Part shown: positions 1-8,404 of the stretch, in pieces
Numbering within the stretch: position 1 is the stretch's first letter
Layout of the letters: the number at the start of each line of letters is the position of its first letter
DNA from: JAUVUV01 sp964548275
GTDB lineage: Bacteria; Gemmatimonadota; Glassbacteria; GWA2-58-10
Reading direction: 5' to 3'
NCBI GenBank assembly: GCA_964548275.1
Contig: CAZJQI010000033.1
Span: forward strand, 1-47,099
Length of the DNA stretch: 47,099 bases
Position numbers and translations under genes: made by a program
The notes under the pieces: model-generated
Told to the model about the DNA's origin: nothing
The model's input: only the letters and a program-made list of their open reading frames with translations
Database searches by the model: none

Positions 1-130
1 ACTTGCTTTAAATTGATAAAAGGCTATTTTTCATTCATTAACATAATTGAGTCAAGATATTATCATAAATGAATTTGATATGGGGAATGTCGGTTAAATT
101 TTGGCGAAGTATATATTGATTCGATATCAA

Positions 131-253
131 GGCGCTCGATTTCCGGTCGGCAAGCCTGGTTACACCCTCGATCAACTTTTAGCGGGCGTTACGGAGGACA
201 ATCTGCACTGCGAAATCGATACCGGCCCTGCGATTGGAAACGAGGCATGGTAG
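131..253 (+). pseudogene. MazE/AbrB-type antitoxin, C-terminal remnant
   Basis: The frame ending at TAG 251-253 reads as a MazE-family antitoxin tail: a GKPGYTLDQLLAGVT segment, then NLHCEIDTGPAIGNEAW at the very end. In the family this segment follows an AbrB DNA-binding domain and wraps around the MazF toxin. Here the frame closes upstream at a TAA (95-97), there is no plausible start, and the AbrB domain is missing. No MazF-like frame follows; the next gene is a CsgG-like protein. I read it as an orphan remnant of a toxin-antitoxin module. The call rests on recognising the family tail by eye. Confidence 0.6.
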
Positions 254-336
254 TCCTATGCCATATAGTTTTGGAAAACCCCAAGGTCTGAAGCAACGGA
301 AATGGAATCAGGAAATTAAACTTGAGGAGCAACAAA

Positions 337-1278
337 ATGTGGCTCAAAAAATTGTCTTTGCCCCTATTGTTGGCGACTCTAATTGGCGTGTTCATTCCAG
401 CGCTCCTATTCGCCCAACAGGAGGACCAACTTAAACGCCTCAAAAAGCGCGTCGCCGTCTTTGAGTTTGAGGATAAAACCGATCACGTTTATCACTGGTG
501 GACTGGACAGTCAGCAGGCCAGGGCATGTCCGACATGCTGGTCACTGCGCTGGTGAAAACCGGCAACTACCGCGTCTTTGAGCGGCAGACTCTGGAGAAA
601 GTTATGAAGGAGCAGCAGCTCGGACTTTCAGGTGCAGTTACACCTGAGAGCGCGGCTCAAGTGGGCAAGCTCCTCGGGGTGGAACTGGCTATCGTCGGCA
701 GTCTCACCGAGTTCGGCTACAAGAAGGGTGAGATTGGTGCCGCTGCCAAAAAGATCGGTTTCGGCCTCGGCGTGCAGTCCACCTCTGCTACTGTAGCCGC
801 GGACGTGCGCTTTATTAGCACCACCACTGGAGAAATTCTTTTTGCCGAGTCGGTGCGCAAAGAGGAGAGCAAGAAGGGCCTCAGTGTGGATACCCGGGAA
901 ATCTCCTTTGCCAATCAGAACAAGTTTGATGAATCCATCGTCGGCAAAGCTACCCGTGCGGTCATCGATGATATTGTCAAATTGATGGGTCAAAAGGTAG
1001 AGAACATCCCCTGGTCCGCGAAAGTGATAAAAGGTAACGGCACCGTATTTATCAATGTCGGTGCCGAGGCGGGTGTCCAGGTCGGGGATGTCTTTGTCGT
1101 CTACCGCAAGGGCGAGGAGCTGATCGATCCGGACACCGGAATTTCCCTGGGTGCCGTTGAGTCGAAGATTGGTACAATTGTAGTGGCCAACAACAATATC
1201 GGCAATGGCAAGGCCTCCCAGTGCACCGTCAAAGAAGGCTCCGGTTTCCAGAAAAATGATGTCGTTCGGATCAAGTGA
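337..1278 (+). CDS. CsgG/HfaB-like secreted protein
   Basis: A 313-aa protein with an N-terminal signal peptide (hydrophobic stretch about residues 5-25, cleavage near LLFAQQ) and a CsgG-type domain. Typical features are RVAVFEFEDKT at about residue 38, GMSDMLVTAL, YRVFERQTLEKVMKEQ, and LGVELAIVGSLTEF, followed by a strand-rich segment on metabolism of state TTTGEIL. CsgG itself is the outer-membrane curli secretion pore and a lipoprotein; this protein has no lipobox Cys, so it may be a soluble periplasmic relative rather than a pore. The C-terminal 80 residues (VFINVGAEAGVQVGDVFVVYRKGEEL) form a small beta domain seen in other CsgG relatives. ATG 337 is preferred over an upstream TTG at 322 because GAGGAG lies six bases before it. 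It is a single-gene unit; the adjacent genes give no curli subunit. Confidence 0.8.
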   Translation: MWLKKLSLPLLLATLIGVFIPALLFAQQEDQLKRLKKRVAVFEFEDKTDHVYHWWTGQSAGQGMSDMLVTALVKTGNYRVFERQTLEKVMKEQQLGLSGAVTPESAAQVGKLLGVELAIVGSLTEFGYKKGEIGAAAKKIGFGLGVQSTSATVAADVRFISTTTGEILFAESVRKEESKKGLSVDTREISFANQNKFDESIVGKATRAVIDDIVKLMGQKVENIPWSAKVIKGNGTVFINVGAEAGVQVGDVFVVYRKGEELIDPDTGISLGAVESKIGTIVVANNNIGNGKASQCTVKEGSGFQKNDVVRIK

Positions 1279-2255
1279 TCGGTTCAAGTGAAACCGACGA
1301 GACAAAGGGTTTGATCGACTCCAGGAGCATGGTCGTAGGCGGCCCTGCCTGACAGCAGGCAGGTTAGCCATCTTTCACCTCTGAGGAGAAAAGCTGGGGC
1401 TCGCCAAGTTCTCTTTTTTCTATGAAGCGGTAGTGGGCGGCGTATGCTCCTCTCCGGCTATGGGTACAGACGGCACGGTGTATGTGGGATAAATAACGTA
1501 TCTTTTCAATGGAAGACACGGTTTTTCCAAAAGTTAATGTCTAAGGCCAACTGCCTCCACCGATTGGGGAATTGGCCATAAGGGAACTAAACCGTGAGCC
1601 AGATCGTTGGCCTACGTCCAAAACTCGCTGTTTTGTGGCATTTTTCGGCCCTGTCGAGCCTGGATCGACCATAATCCCTTTTGCACCAGACCATCTCCAG
1701 ATTTGCCCTCACCCTTTCCCCAGGTTTTTTCCTGCCGGTGCACCCTACCCGGCTCATTCTTCAATCCATACAGTACTCATACAGTTCAGCCCACTTTTTT
1801 CCCCACCAATTTTACTCACCCCCTTAAGGAACCCCCTCCAGAAGATTTTTATATACGTCCCTAAAGGGATTATAAAAACCGTCTTCCTGTAAGAAAATAA
1901 ACAAAAGAAGATACGGCCTTTTTCTTTTGAAGGCCTGAACTGGACAGCAAGGTTATTTGTCAGGGAGCGCAGGCACGGAAAGCCGCCTTAACCATGTTCT
2001 CCTTTTCCCGTTGTCATTAAAGGCCAAAAAGCCAATAGCTTTAAACGGTCCAACCTTGTAAAGAAAAAAATCATCCATGAATAATGAATAACTTTTCGAT
2101 TCTTTTTGCCAAATTTTTAGAAACTATTACAATAATATGGTGTAGATAAAGATAGTGTAAATTTACTCTCTGAAAAATAAACCTCTTAGAACCGGGGTCT
2201 CCGGAGCTGAGCTCCATCGGCAAACACTAACCGAGGATAAAACGGGAGATTCAAA
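1279..2255. other. Intergenic region with decayed coding and palindromes
   Basis: Nearly 1 kb without a supportable gene. A short hairpin (TCGGTT/AACCGA) directly follows the CsgG-like stop, and a REP-like palindrome CCTGCCTG-ACAG-CAGGCAGG lies at about 1347-1366. A beta-propeller remnant sits at 1391-1492. The middle (1570-1890) has open frames on the + strand, but their translations are low-complexity and Pro/Phe-rich with no start signal. A GC-rich palindrome GGAGCT-G-AGCTCC at about 2205-2217 lies just before the receptor gene. No convincing promoter was seen. Confidence 0.5.
1391..1492 (+). pseudogene. PQQ-like beta-propeller repeat remnant
   Basis: The frame ending in TAA at 1490-1492 reads VVGGVCSSPAMGTDGTVYVG, which is the characteristic blade motif of PQQ-like / outer-membrane BamB-type beta-propellers (SSPAIG-DGTVYVG). 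Only one blade is left, with no start codon and no neighbouring blades. I read it as a degraded gene fragment; it could also be a chance match, since the segment is short. Confidence 0.35.
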
Positions 2256-4484
2256 ATGCTGCGTATCTTGTGGGTTTTACTATTCGCCGCTTACTCTTCA
2301 ATCTTAGCAGCGGAGAGATTAGGAGAAATACGTGGAACTGTCAAATCCGAAGAGGGTGAGAGTCTTGAAGGGGCCCAGGTTAAAATCAAAGATTCAAAAC
2401 TGGGAGCCCTGGTTGCCGAGGACGGGCAATTCGTGATAAGGAACGTTCCTGCGAGCAGGCACATGGTAATAGTCTGGATGACCGGGTATCAAAGCCAGAT
2501 GCAAAAGGCTACGGTTTGGCAAGGTGCGACAATCCAGCTTGATTTTACGCTCAAAACCAGAGTGATCAGCCTCGAGCCGATAGAGGTAAGAGGCGAGGCG
2601 CTCCCGAGACCAGTAACCCCGATGATGGTTGAAATGGAGTTTGAGAAAATTCCGATTCCTGTAGAAATCATCACTGAAGAGGAAATCGAAGAGATGGGTG
2701 CCCTTACGGTAGCCGATGCACTGATGGAATCCCAGAGCCTTTACTTGCAAGGGGACTCGGAACGCGCTTTGGCGGCTAGCCTGAGAGGACTCAGGACCAC
2801 TCACACCCTGGTTTTGATTGACGGGAGAAGGGTGGCTGCGGGTTTGCGGGATAATATCAATCTCGATGATATCCCGACCTCCATGATCGAGCGAATCGAG
2901 ATCGTGAGAGGACCGATTTCCGCTCTTTATGGCAGTGATGCCATAGGCGGGGTGATCAATATCATTACCAAGGAGCCGCCTGAAGAAGCGATCGCAGGGC
3001 TAACTGTTAATTATGGGCAAAGCAAGTATGGAGAGGCTCAAAATCCTTTTATCAAAGGCTACATGGCAGAAAGAACAGGTGGATTCGGGTATTCGCTTTC
3101 AGCCAGTGTCGATCGAAAGAATCAGTACGACAGGTACAAAAACACTACCTGGACAGACGGGGATAGAAAGAGATTCAGATCGGGTTCCGGTCTATTCTCG
3201 TTCGATCCGATTCAAAATCAACGGTTTCAGGGAGGTTTTGATCTCTCATATGTTGAACGAAAAGGCATCAGACCATTCTCATGGGGAAACGCGGAAAGAA
3301 AGTCGATCACTCAGAGAAAGTCATATTTCATTGAATACAAAGGGAAACCCTGGATACAGTCAGATGTCCTACTCAGAGCGTATCAGTACCATTTTGAAAC
3401 CGATATCGATCTATTCCCCATAGTCTTAGGCCCCACTGTCAACCCGTTCACCCAGTCTGAGGAATCTTATCAGCTGGTCCAGGATCTGAACCAAGTCGAA
3501 GGGCGATGGAGCCGGTCATTCTTTTCCAGACATACGGTAACAATGGGCGCAGAATACAGGTTAGAAAACAGAAACGACAAAAAATCGAAACACGAGGTGG
3601 GCAACGGCGCCTTATTCTTACAGGATTTATTCCAGGTTTTCGACCCTTTCCTGCTTGTGTTTGGAGCAAGATATGACAACCACTCCGACTTTGGCACCAC
3701 GTTGAGTCCAAAAGTGAGCCTGACCTACATGGTGCGGGATAACTTTCGTATCAAAAGTTCCTATGGGGAGGGAATTCGGGCTCCCAGTATCTTTGAGCTT
3801 TATATCGAATCCCCGACTAAAGAGAGTTTCATACTGCCCAACCTCAGTCTTATACCCGAAAAATCGGAAAGCTACGAATTTGGAATCGAGGGTGATTACA
3901 AGAGATTCTCTGGTGTAATAAGGTTTTTCAGAAACGATTTGAAAGACATGATCAATACTGTTCAGGTCGGATTGGATACTCTTTATGCACAAAGAAAGGG
4001 CGGTGGGATTGACAAGAAAAAGAAGCCCTGGATCCGTCCGGTCCTACAGTATACAAACATCGCCAAAGCCATGACCCAGGGCTTCGAAATCAATGCATCT
4101 ATTAAACTGCCCAAGGGATTCGTTCTCTCCGATGAGGCCTCTATCCTGGATACCAAGGATAAAACCACAGGATTGAGACTTTTCAATAAACCCGATTTAT
4201 TGAATAATTTGAAATTAGCCTATGAAAATCCGGTTCTTGGCATAAAAGCCAATCTAAGAGCAAGTACCGTTGGCAGCCGGCAAATATCAGATATTTATAA
4301 GGCTGAAGGTTACACTTTCATACATTTGTACGCGTCTCAGAAGCTATCGAAGTCAACTGAAGCCTATTTTGGTATCAACAACCTTTTCAACAATGATCCC
4401 AACGTTTACGGCTATCTGGAAGGAGCAGGCCCCCCGGGCACCTTTTTCTATTTCGGGCTGACATTCGAACTGAGGGGAGAATAG
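2256..4484 (+). CDS. TonB-dependent receptor with CarboxypepD-type N-terminal domain
   Basis: A 742-aa outer-membrane receptor. A signal peptide (about residues 1-19) is followed by a carboxypeptidase-regulatory-like beta domain (about 23-110: GEIRGTVKSEEGESLEGAQV, then the NVPASRHMV loop). The TonB plug domain covers about 115-245 (IPIPVEIITEEEIEEMGALTVADAL, VLIDGRRVAAG, RIEIVRGPISALYGSDAIGGVINIITK), and the rest is a 22-strand-type barrel ending in the aromatic strand FFYFGLTFELRGE. The barrel contains the GIRAPSIFELY motif shared by siderophore, vitamin B12 and colicin-type receptors. Uptake is energised by TonB across the outer membrane; the substrate cannot be told from sequence. It is followed 103 bases later by a small lipoprotein that may be co-transcribed. 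ATG 2256 has GGGAG a few bases upstream. Confidence 0.9.
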   Translation: MLRILWVLLFAAYSSILAAERLGEIRGTVKSEEGESLEGAQVKIKDSKLGALVAEDGQFVIRNVPASRHMVIVWMTGYQSQMQKATVWQGATIQLDFTLKTRVISLEPIEVRGEALPRPVTPMMVEMEFEKIPIPVEIITEEEIEEMGALTVADALMESQSLYLQGDSERALAASLRGLRTTHTLVLIDGRRVAAGLRDNINLDDIPTSMIERIEIVRGPISALYGSDAIGGVINIITKEPPEEAIAGLTVNYGQSKYGEAQNPFIKGYMAERTGGFGYSLSASVDRKNQYDRYKNTTWTDGDRKRFRSGSGLFSFDPIQNQRFQGGFDLSYVERKGIRPFSWGNAERKSITQRKSYFIEYKGKPWIQSDVLLRAYQYHFETDIDLFPIVLGPTVNPFTQSEESYQLVQDLNQVEGRWSRSFFSRHTVTMGAEYRLENRNDKKSKHEVGNGALFLQDLFQVFDPFLLVFGARYDNHSDFGTTLSPKVSLTYMVRDNFRIKSSYGEGIRAPSIFELYIESPTKESFILPNLSLIPEKSESYEFGIEGDYKRFSGVIRFFRNDLKDMINTVQVGLDTLYAQRKGGGIDKKKKPWIRPVLQYTNIAKAMTQGFEINASIKLPKGFVLSDEASILDTKDKTTGLRLFNKPDLLNNLKLAYENPVLGIKANLRASTVGSRQISDIYKAEGYTFIHLYASQKLSKSTEAYFGINNLFNNDPNVYGYLEGAGPPGTFFYFGLTFELRGE

Positions 4485-4587
4485 AGGCTGGGAAAACACT
4501 GATAATTATGTTCAATTCAACTGGATTACCGCTTAACACAGGCAAATAATGATATTACTGCACTTTTTTATACAAAGGATGGTAATA

Positions 4588-5259
4588 ATGAACCGGATCA
4601 AATCTCTATCCCTTTTGCTTGTCCTTTGGGTGATCTTTTTTGCCTGCGGTGAAGGCAGGCAGGATCCCACAGGGATTGATGAAGGAAGCGGGCTGACAGA
4701 AGGCCTTTTGACCAAGGGTACCGACGGCCCCAACCTTGTGGTGACCAGTACCAACTTGGATAGTGCAATCCAGACTGTCAACGAGGCGGTTTTCGCTGCT
4801 CTCCCAAAGGCCGCTTATACTGTAGCTCGCGATCCCTCGATAACAGAACCCGTTCGCATGATGGGAGATTATAGCGGGTATGCAGTAGTCGATGGCTCGG
4901 CGACTATGGTGGGAACGTCCATGCAGTATGACCTTAAATTAACGTATTACAACTATTCCGATGACGGTTCAATCTACATTGGGGGCAGTTTGCAATACTC
5001 GAGCTCCTTTGTTAATCAAGGGGTATTAAAAAAAATCGTTGACGTTAAAGGCGAGATAAAATTCGCCGGTCCCTACACCGGTTTCATAAAATACAACAAT
5101 TTCCTGTTACCGATTGACGGTGGTGAGAATTTAATAAGTATCTTTGCGCCAAATTCGGTTCTGGTAGATGTCCTCCGCGGCGGCAGTGTCACTGTCAAAT
5201 CCGGAGACAATACGTTCGCATTAATAAATCCATATCCGGTCCCCATAACAGCTCTTTAG
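4588..5259 (+). CDS. Small predicted lipoprotein of unknown function
   Basis: A 223-aa protein that I do not recognise. It starts MNRIKSLSLLLVLWVIFFAC; the Cys after a hydrophobic core suggests a lipoprotein, although the lipobox (FFAC) is not canonical. The mature part is rich in Gly, Ser, Asn and Tyr with alternating polar and hydrophobic residues (SIYIGGSLQYSSSF, FAGPYTGFIKYNNFLL), which suggests an all-beta fold. ATG 4588 is chosen because AAAGGA lies eight bases upstream; an in-frame ATG at 4549 has no ribosome-binding site. It follows the TonB receptor closely on the same strand, so a surface-exposed or periplasmic accessory role for that receptor is plausible, but this is inference from position only. 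Confidence 0.65.
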   Translation: MNRIKSLSLLLVLWVIFFACGEGRQDPTGIDEGSGLTEGLLTKGTDGPNLVVTSTNLDSAIQTVNEAVFAALPKAAYTVARDPSITEPVRMMGDYSGYAVVDGSATMVGTSMQYDLKLTYYNYSDDGSIYIGGSLQYSSSFVNQGVLKKIVDVKGEIKFAGPYTGFIKYNNFLLPIDGGENLISIFAPNSVLVDVLRGGSVTVKSGDNTFALINPYPVPITAL

Positions 5260-5832
5260 TGATTCCAGTCAATAGCTACCCCTCTGAGGTGGCTTGATTA
5301 TGATCTTACTTTGTATCTCTTATTTTAATCCACTTTTAATTCAAACATACCATTTCCAATCATAATCTCTGCCTGCAAACCTTAACAGGACGCCTTTTTG
5401 TCCGACCTGCCCGCGCAATATTTTGAGAATTTCTAAGCCCTAATGAACTACCTCCCGGCAGAGCTGCGGGGTATCAGTGTGATCTGTGTGTGAATCCCTG
5501 AAATCCGTGATCCCGATTTCGGGTACCAAACCCCAACTTTATAACATAACACCCCCCTGTCTCCCCCCTTGATAGGGGGGAATTGAAATGAATCCCTTGA
5601 TCGGGGGGAATTTGGAATAAACGCCCTTGTTAGGGGGGAATGGTGGCTCTCAAGCACGATCTGAAATAAGATCGCCAGGTTTAAATCCCCTTCTTTCCGA
5701 ATTGTGAAGGATGAAAATAAATATTTTATGTGTCACACGGCAACTTACTGAAACAAGGATAAAACCATCAAGCAACTTACCCCGAACCAAAACCTCGGGG
5801 AATTCTGTTCAATTAAAAGCAAGGAGTAAGGG
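5260..5832. other. Intergenic region with repeats
   Basis: No gene is supportable in this 570-bp stretch. It holds a short hairpin around 5515 (CCCGA/TCGGG) and a cluster of three imperfect GC-rich repeat units (separate entry). The last 150 bases are AT-richer and lead into the ribosome-binding site of the broken amidohydrolase gene. An open frame on the minus strand (5448-5657) lies over the repeat units and is not believed. Confidence 0.5.
5566..5642. repeat. Three imperfect tandem units, CCCTTG-N3-GGGGGGAAT
   Basis: Three 19-base units begin at 5566, 5594 and 5624, spaced 28 and 30 bases apart. Each reads CCCTTG, two or three variable bases, six G, then AAT. The C-rich and G-rich halves can pair, so each unit is a small hairpin. 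Such short palindromic tandem units are common as dispersed intergenic repeats in uncultivated bacteria. Confidence 0.7.
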
Positions 5833-6160
5833 ATGCGGATTATTTTCATGCTGGTCTTGACAGCTTACAGCCTGAGCGGTTGCGCCACCCGTGATCCTGA
5901 ACCGGAAGGAGCCCCGGCCTTTGAGGAAATCCTTAAAATTGACCTTCACGCGCATATTTTCGAGTATATACCGGGGTTTGCCGAGGTATTAAGCAGAAAT
6001 AAACTCTGTCTGCTCAATATCTGTGTCCCGGGGAGCGACCCGGTGCAGATGAAATGGATGGAGGAGACTGCGGAACTTCTTTATCAGATTCTCCGACCGC
6101 ATTATGTATGGCACTGACATCGGACGCGTGCCGGGTAAGCCGAATCAGGCGAGCTCATAA
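5833..6160 (+). pseudogene. Amidohydrolase-2 family lipoprotein, internally deleted and truncated
   Basis: The first 94 codons encode a lipoprotein signal (lipobox SGC at residue 17) and the start of an amidohydrolase-2 domain: KIDLHAHIFEYIPGF has the metal-binding HxH, and NICVPGSDPVQMKWMEETAEL matches the usual next helix. In frame +2 the sequence continues with SDRIMYGTDIGRVPG, the family's late active-site motif with its metal-ligand Asp, and stops at 6158-6160. So the middle of the domain (about 200 residues) is deleted and a frameshift joins the two ends. The last codons (KPNQASS) already lie in a dispersed repeat, which has replaced the true C-terminus. An AAGGAG site precedes ATG 5833. 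An intact paralogue-like amidohydrolase is at 21596. Confidence 0.75.
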
Positions 6161-6309
6161 GGAGCGCCTTTTTACCTGGAAAACAACAAAAGATATAAAA
6201 GCTGTATTGGTAGTCGAGTTTGCGGCCCGAAAAAACTTTTGGTTACTTTTGGTTACAAAAGCAACATGAAAAAATCTTTTTCTTTCTGCCTATTAGTTAA
6301 CCGGACAGT
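6137..6309 (+). repeat. Dispersed intergenic repeat, copy A
   Basis: From AAGCCGAATCAGG to CCGGACAGT this segment matches the reverse complement of 46802-47065. The first ~90 bases differ at one position; then about 80 bases present in copy B are absent here, and similarity resumes at TTTGGTTACTTTTGGTTAC and runs to the end. It contains no gene. Copy A overlaps the end of the broken amidohydrolase, which suggests insertion or recombination there. Confidence 0.85.
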
Positions 6310-6434
6310 GCTGACTTACACTCATAATTATTTAAATATCAGGTGATTATCTATTTATCCAGGCAGCCAGGAAGATTATTGTCATCGTTAAAATTTCAGA
6401 CAAACCTATAAATTATAATGTGCAGTATAAATCC

Positions 6435-6463
6435 TTGACAGAAAATAATTTCTATGCTATATT
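6435..6463 (+). promoter_or_regulatory. Sigma70 promoter for the ROK regulator
   Basis: TTGACA (6435-6440), a 17-base spacer, and TATATT (6458-6463): a consensus -35 with a near-consensus -10 at optimal spacing, in AT-rich DNA on the strand of the downstream ROK gene. Confidence 0.7.
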
Positions 6464-6474
6464 GGAATTAGATT

Positions 6475-6489
6475 CTTTCTATCAGAAAG
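6475..6489. promoter_or_regulatory. Candidate operator, CTTTCT-ATC-AGAAAG
   Basis: A perfect 6-bp inverted repeat with a 3-base centre, placed just downstream of the -10 box, where a bound repressor would block initiation. Autoregulation by the ROK protein is a reasonable guess; ROK repressors bind inverted repeats, but this site has no second copy that I found in the window. Confidence 0.35.
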
Positions 6490-6712
6490 TAAAGCATGAG
6501 GTCTATTATTTCGCTCTGCTATTCAGTCGTTTCTGTTTGTTTATCTGCTTTTACAATTGATTAAAAATTCCGACCATCAGCTTATTTTTTAAAAGCTTTA
6601 TAATATTTCCTTAATTTGTATTAATAGACTCACCTGCTTGTTGATTTAGATTCAGCTTGATGATTTCGGCTCAAGTTTTTAAACCAGAAACCCTTAACCA
6701 ATCATTGCCATC

Positions 6713-7948
6713 ATGGCTGTAAGTCCCAGGGGTCTCCGGGTAATTAACCGGGCCGAAATGCTGAATCTTATCCTAACTCACGGATCAATCACCAGGGTAA
6801 AGCTATCCGAGCTTACCGGTCTGAACCAGAGCACAGTTTCCAAAATAGTCAGCCAGTTGATCGATGAGGGGCTGGTGTATGAGGCAAGCCGGGAAAACAG
6901 CCTCATGGGCAGGAAGCCGCTAAATCTCAAAATAAATGCAAAATATCGTATATACGGGCTTATCGACGTAGCTCTCTGGACCACAACTCTGGCGGTTTGC
7001 GATCTCAGCGGAAAGATGCTGGATCATAAAGAGTTCAAAACCACCGCCGGCAACGCAAAGGACTTCTTTGACCACTGCTCGAAAGAACTTTCCCGGATGA
7101 TAGCACCCTTTAGCGAACCCCTGGCCGGTGTTGCAGTGATTGTCCCAAGTCCGCTCAATTCTCATACAGGATTCATGTACTACAATAAGACCCTGCAATG
7201 GAAGGAAGTGGATGTTAAGGGAATAATTTTCAGAAACTTGGACTGCGAGGTTCTGGTGGAGAATGATGCCAGGGCCGCAGCACTTGCCGAACTATGTTTC
7301 GTTGATCATGTCAACGAACTGTCTAATTTCGTCTATATCCTGGTCTGTGACGGGATCGGCACCGGGATCGTGATAGATAAGCAAATTTATTACGGCGCTC
7401 ATTCCCTTAATGGGCAGTTTGGTGCTGAAGTAATCAAGGTTAACGGGCGCTGGGAGAACTTTTCCGAGGAAAGCACCTGGGAGGAAAATGCCTCCGATCT
7501 GGGCGTGACCAACCGTTATTGTGAACTGACCGGTACTGCTCTGGAACATGACACTGAGCAACTTATGCAGCGGATTATCGACCTGGCCCACAGCGGCGAC
7601 GAGCAGGCAATTAAAGCGCTGAAAGAGACCGCGCACTATCTGGGCGTCGGTATTGCCAATATCAATAACGGGCTCGATCCCGAGCGGATAGTTGTCAGTG
7701 GAAAGATATGTCAGGTCTGGGACCTGATCTTTCCCGTATTGCTCGACCAGGTGAAAAGCCAGACCAATTACCAGGTGGTTCCGCTCGAGGAACTGATCAT
7801 ACCGAGTTCGTTGAACTCAGCCACATTCGAGGGAGCCAAAGCTTTAATCCTTCAGAACCTATTCGGCAGCCAAAAGAGTCATTCCCGAAAACCTTCTCAA
7901 GAATCTTTGGATCCGGGGGCGCCAGGGCTGAGAGTATTAAGAGTATAA
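6713..7948 (+). CDS. ROK-family transcriptional regulator (NagC/XylR type)
   Basis: A 411-aa protein with an N-terminal winged helix (about residues 12-65: RAEMLNLILTHGSITRVKLSELTGLNQSTVSKIVSQL in two pieces, as in NagC/Mlc) followed by a ROK sugar-kinase-like domain. The ENDARAAALAE motif (sugar-binding/catalytic Asp) and GIGTGIVIDKQIYYGAHSLNGQFG are clear. The usual zinc-site motif CxCGxxGCxE is absent; that stretch reads ENFSEESTWEENASDLG. The first phosphate-binding loop is also degraded (IDVALWTTTLAV), so it is probably a regulator without kinase activity. ATG 6713 has no good ribosome-binding site, but gives the family's normal distance to the helix-turn-helix. The likely targets are the downstream receptor triad and glycosidases, inferred from context. 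Confidence 0.88.
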   Translation: MAVSPRGLRVINRAEMLNLILTHGSITRVKLSELTGLNQSTVSKIVSQLIDEGLVYEASRENSLMGRKPLNLKINAKYRIYGLIDVALWTTTLAVCDLSGKMLDHKEFKTTAGNAKDFFDHCSKELSRMIAPFSEPLAGVAVIVPSPLNSHTGFMYYNKTLQWKEVDVKGIIFRNLDCEVLVENDARAAALAELCFVDHVNELSNFVYILVCDGIGTGIVIDKQIYYGAHSLNGQFGAEVIKVNGRWENFSEESTWEENASDLGVTNRYCELTGTALEHDTEQLMQRIIDLAHSGDEQAIKALKETAHYLGVGIANINNGLDPERIVVSGKICQVWDLIFPVLLDQVKSQTNYQVVPLEELIIPSSLNSATFEGAKALILQNLFGSQKSHSRKPSQESLDPGAPGLRVLRV

Positions 7949-8404
7949 CCGGCAGACTGATCAGGCTTTTGCAAATCGATCCGAAGAGAGGTTAAAGCTA
8001 GGGGGAAGTAAAATACAAACAGTCGAGCATGAATATTTGAGAATTGGGAAACTGACTTGCAATCTTTTAGATATGTTCATAAAATTAGATATATTTCCAG
8101 ATTAATTCCTTAGCTTTATCGCTCTAATCGATTTTTCTTTCTATGATTCAACAGAGCTGTTCGAACATTCCAACAGTGTGCGCGGAAGATTCGATATCAA
8201 TCGATCCCGCGATAAGTCGAGGCCTTAACCTCTGAAACGGCTCTGTTGAAAGCGGTCAACTTAAAACCATCTGAACAAAGGAGGTCAGCCTATCAGGTTT
8301 AATACTGTACAACGTTTTTTCTTGATATTGGGATAAGGGAAAATCTATGACTCATTAAGTTCGCTTGATTTTTCAAGTATCAAGAAGATCCTTAAGGAGG
8401 ATCT
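7949..8404. other. Leader region upstream of the SusC-like receptor
   Basis: No gene. The region contains a candidate structured element at 8147-8250 (separate entry) and an isolated AAAGGAGG at about 8277 that is not followed by a start codon at usable distance. The true ribosome-binding site AAGGAG lies just before ATG 8405. Confidence 0.5.
8147..8250 (+). promoter_or_regulatory. Candidate structured leader element
   Basis: An 11-bp perfect stem closes the element: TTCAACAGAGC (8147-8157) pairs with GCTCTGTTGAA (8240-8250). Inside are further complementary pairs: TGTT/AACA near the 5' side, CGCGG/CCGCG in the centre, and GAGG/CCTC near the 3' side, giving a plausible multi-branched fold. 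It lies about 155 bases before the receptor start. No known riboswitch class was recognised. It could also be a palindromic mobile repeat. Confidence 0.35.

Larger units (their letters stand above)
6161..6712. other. Intergenic region upstream of the ROK gene
   Basis: After the repeat the sequence is AT-rich with no coding signal. It carries a near-consensus sigma70 promoter at 6435-6463 and a short inverted repeat at 6475-6489 (separate entries), leaving a long leader of roughly 240 bases before the ROK start codon. Confidence 0.6.

Noticed and set aside
628..1371. Long minus-strand frame opposite the CsgG-like gene
   Set aside because: It is antisense to a well-supported gene, with no domain, no ribosome-binding site and a low-information translation.
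1572..1892. 106-codon plus-strand frame in the 1.3-2.2 kb gap
   Set aside because: No start signal; Pro/Phe/Ser-rich translation without domain; overlaps another meaningless frame.
5566..5642. Repeat cluster as a CRISPR array
   Set aside because: Only three imperfect units, no spacers of constant length that differ from the repeat, and no cas genes in the window.
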